Source of the DNA: Acrocarpospora pleiomorpha
GTDB lineage: Bacteria > Actinomycetota > Actinomycetes > Streptosporangiales > Streptosporangiaceae
Length of the DNA stretch: 64,000 nucleotides
Reading direction: 5' to 3'
NCBI RefSeq assembly: GCF_009687885.1
Contig: NZ_BLAF01000014.1
Span: 1-64,000 of the forward strand
In this document: piece by piece, positions 62,295 through 64,000 of the stretch
Layout of the letters: every line of letters begins with the position of its first letter
Position numbering within the stretch: the first letter of the stretch is position 1
Position numbers and translations under genes: made by a program
The notes under the pieces: generated by a model
Seen by the model: only the letters and a program-made list of their open reading frames with translations
Told to the model about the DNA's origin: nothing
Databases searched by the model: none

Positions 62295-63133
62295 GCTTTT
62301 GCCAGGAAGTCGCGCAGCACCCCGGTGAACTCCTCCGGAGCCTCCCGCGGGACGTAGTGGCCGGTGTCGAACCAGCGAGCTTCCGCGTTCGGCATGACCG
62401 AGAGCATCCTGTCCACGACCGCCTCGTCGATGACGTTGCTCCTGCGCCCGACCATCAGCAGGGTCGGCATGGTCAGCAGTTCCGACATCCGCCACAGGTA
62501 CTCGACGTCGGGCAGGCTCACGGAGCCGGTGATCCACTGCACGTCGGGGTCGGCCTTCGGCACCAGCTTCCCGGCCCAGTTGCGGCGCAGCTGGTATCTC
62601 ACGTGCAGATCGATGAAGTCCTCGCGCCACTCCGGGTGGTAGCCCTTGTAGAACTTCCACGCCTCCGCCTCGTCGCGGAAGCCCTTCAGGTTCGTCGTGG
62701 CCTGGATGAAGTCGCGCATGGCCACCGCTCCCGACGGCGAGTTGGCCGGCCCGGCGTCCGAGAGCACGAGGCGCCGGATCGTCTCGGGACGCTCGCCCGC
62801 GACCGCGATGGCCACCCGGACCCCGGCGGAATGCCCGACGAGGTGGACCGGGCCGATCCCGAGCGAGTCGATGAGCCCGTGCACATCGCGCGCCATGGAA
62901 CGCACGCGATAACCGGACGCGGCCCAGCCACTGTCGCCATGACCGCGCAGGTCCATCGCGATGACGTGGTAGTCGCCGGCCAGGCTCCGGATGATCGGAT
63001 CCCAGGTATGGCACTGCACATTGAGGCCATGCAGCATCACGACGGGCTCAGCGGACGGCGCACCCCACTCGGTGTAGTGGATCTTAAGACCGTCCAGCTC
63101 CAGCCATCCGTCCTCGAATTCCTTGAGCACCAC
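62291..63133 (-). CDS. Alpha/beta hydrolase
   Basis: 280 residues. VVMLHGLNVQCHTWDPIIRS (oxyanion), MDLRGHGDSGW, nucleophile GHSAG (Ser102), and the catalytic His in FDTGHYVPREAPEEF. Similar to C-C bond hydrolases and lactone/ester hydrolases of ring-cleavage pathways. First gene of the leftward catabolic operon; its promoter contains TCATACGTAT. It may open a lactone or split a ring-derived ketoacid. Confidence 0.86.
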   Translation of the reverse strand: MVLKEFEDGWLELDGLKIHYTEWGAPSAEPVVMLHGLNVQCHTWDPIIRSLAGDYHVIAMDLRGHGDSGWAASGYRVRSMARDVHGLIDSLGIGPVHLVGHSAGVRVAIAVAGERPETIRRLVLSDAGPANSPSGAVAMRDFIQATTNLKGFRDEAEAWKFYKGYHPEWREDFIDLHVRYQLRRNWAGKLVPKADPDVQWITGSVSLPDVEYLWRMSELLTMPTLLMVGRRSNVIDEAVVDRMLSVMPNAEARWFDTGHYVPREAPEEFTGVLRDFLAKA

Positions 63134-63418
63134 AGGCCACCTCGCCTCACATTTACCACCCTTGTCCGGTTAATCCTTATCATACGTATAAATTATCCGG
63201 CAAGGGTCGGCCCTCGACCCGGCACGCACACAGGTATTTCTCCCGTGCACGGGGCGGGCCGGAATGTGAACCTTCTCCCAGCTATCCGGGCCTACAGCAG
63301 GCAGACGCCCGGAGAACGCTCCAGGTGGCGGCCTGGTGGATCTCACACTCGGGCGGATCGGCCGCCGCGGGCCAGGTTGACCGAGTTCATGGCCGCGCCT
63401 TGGTCGATGGGCGCCGGA
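63134..63418. promoter_or_regulatory. Promoter region of the catabolic operon
   Basis: The gap carries ATACGTAT (63182-63189) with TATGAT on the minus strand at 63179-63184, a likely -10 box about 45 bases before the hydrolase start. It also shares GATAATTTAT and CGTATGATA with the maoC promoter at 43405-43432. The rest, towards 63418, shows no gene. Confidence 0.5.
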
Positions 63419-64000
63419 TCACGGCAGGCGTAGCGCTCGCAGGACGGCGTCGTGGGTGTGATGTGTGCCGGCGGGGGGCGGGGCGGCGCGGGGGCGGGTC
63501 TCGTTTATCAGGATGTTCCAGGCGGGGCCGAGGAGTTGGGCGATGTCGTCGGGCTGGTAGTAGTCGGCGGGGTCGAAGCCCTCCTCAGGACGTGGGGCCA
63601 GGTCCGCGAGAGCGTGGGTGGCGAAGAGCAGCGTGCCGCCGGGGGCGACAGCATCGAGCAGGCCGCGCAGTGTGGCGTGGCCTGGTCCGCGCAGGAGCGG
63701 GAAGTACTGGATGGACACCAGGTCGAAGGCGCCCGCCGGGGGCGGCGTGGTGGTGAGGTCGGCCCGCGCCCACGCCACGCGCCCCTTGACGTCGATGGCG
63801 GCAGCGGAGGCACGTCGCAGAGCGACCTCGGAGATGTCGACCGCGGTGACCTGCCAGCCACGCCGGGCCAGCCAGAGCGTGTCGGCGCCTTCACCACAGC
63901 CGACGTCGAGCGCTTGGCCCGGTGGCAGGTCGTCGGTCTCGGTGACGAGTACGTCGTTGGGGTTGCCGCTGAATATCTGGTCGCGGCTGCGATACATCTC
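63419..64000 (-). CDS. SAM-dependent methyltransferase, probably cut by window edge
   Basis: At least 193 residues. SAM motif I is ALDVGCGEGADTLWLARRGW, followed by VTAVDISEVAL and FDLVSIQYFPLLR, all class I methyltransferase marks. An ATG at 63997 is available, but relatives carry about 15-20 further residues ahead of YRSRDQIFSG, so the true start probably lies beyond the right edge. Substrate unknown; tellurite-resistance-type TehB proteins are close in style. Separate from the catabolic operon. Confidence 0.8.
   Translation of the reverse strand, partial: EMYRSRDQIFSGNPNDVLVTETDDLPPGQALDVGCGEGADTLWLARRGWQVTAVDISEVALRRASAAAIDVKGRVAWARADLTTTPPPAGAFDLVSIQYFPLLRGPGHATLRGLLDAVAPGGTLLFATHALADLAPRPEEGFDPADYYQPDDIAQLLGPAWNILINETRPRAAPPPAGTHHTHDAVLRALRLP

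Noticed and set aside
48243-63133. Reading the P450/SDR/CoA-transferase island as an antibiotic biosynthesis cluster
   Set aside because: There is no polyketide synthase, peptide synthetase, terpene synthase or resistance core. An importer, CoA-ester lyases, acyl-CoA dehydrogenase and a FadR-type regulator point to catabolism.

Overview
The window is high-GC actinomycete DNA: strong G/C in third codon positions, dense overlapping gene starts and stops (ATGA/GTGA), frequent GTG starts, Tat and lipobox signals, a mycofactocin-type dehydrogenase and a Spo0M homologue. A Streptosporangiales-like actinomycete is my best guess, but nothing here proves the family. I see no rRNA, tRNA, CRISPR array, prophage or intact transposon. 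Small remnants of broken genes are scattered through the left third.

Layout. 1-10.6 kb is a patchwork: a DUF222 (13E12-type) gene cut by the left edge, a TrmO-like enzyme, a MerR regulator with an MFS pump, a VOC/DinB pair divergent from a WYL regulator, a doubly deleted MFS pseudogene, spo0M, a TetR/SDR pair, a DUF2306 remnant and a secreted protein made largely of 34 Gly-His dipeptides. 10.9-18 kb holds pnuC-nadR-phosphatase (NAD salvage) and a branched-chain-amino-acid-type ABC operon whose second permease is fused to an ATPase. 18-22 kb has DUF488, a Tat-exported PhoD phosphatase and an ABC exporter.

22.3-33.6 kb is one divergent locus. Leftwards, an aminotransferase, an NPP/PhnA-like alkaline-phosphatase-superfamily hydrolase, a complete oligopeptide-type ABC importer and an S15/CocE hydrolase form a nearly gapless operon. 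Rightwards run an RpiR regulator and a phosphonatase-like HAD hydrolase. Nested palindromes lie between them. I infer uptake and breakdown of a phosphonate-containing peptide or amide.

33.6-43.4 kb is ordinary accessory content: SRPBCC/ArsR with twin operators, an orphan histidine kinase, a shortened DUF3800 gene, a large LuxR regulator beside a flavoprotein, a lipoprotein, two small hypothetical proteins and an APH-like kinase.

43.4-63.1 kb is a catabolic island. It carries a three-component P450 system (P450, 3Fe-4S-type ferredoxin, ferredoxin reductase), three SDRs (one mycofactocin-type), an aldehyde dehydrogenase, a ribose-type ABC importer, two CoA-transferase families, two CitE-like lyases, a MaoC hydratase, an acyl-CoA dehydrogenase, an alpha/beta hydrolase and a GntR regulator. 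The key gene is at 54728-55486. It looks like a crotonase but keeps every catalytic residue I recall from 6-oxocamphor hydrolase. This suggests hydroxylation of a bicyclic monoterpenoid ketone, oxidation to a beta-diketone and retro-Claisen ring opening, followed by CoA-ester breakdown. Repeated TCATAC/GTATGA half-sites at its promoters may be the GntR regulon signal. The right edge cuts a SAM methyltransferase gene.
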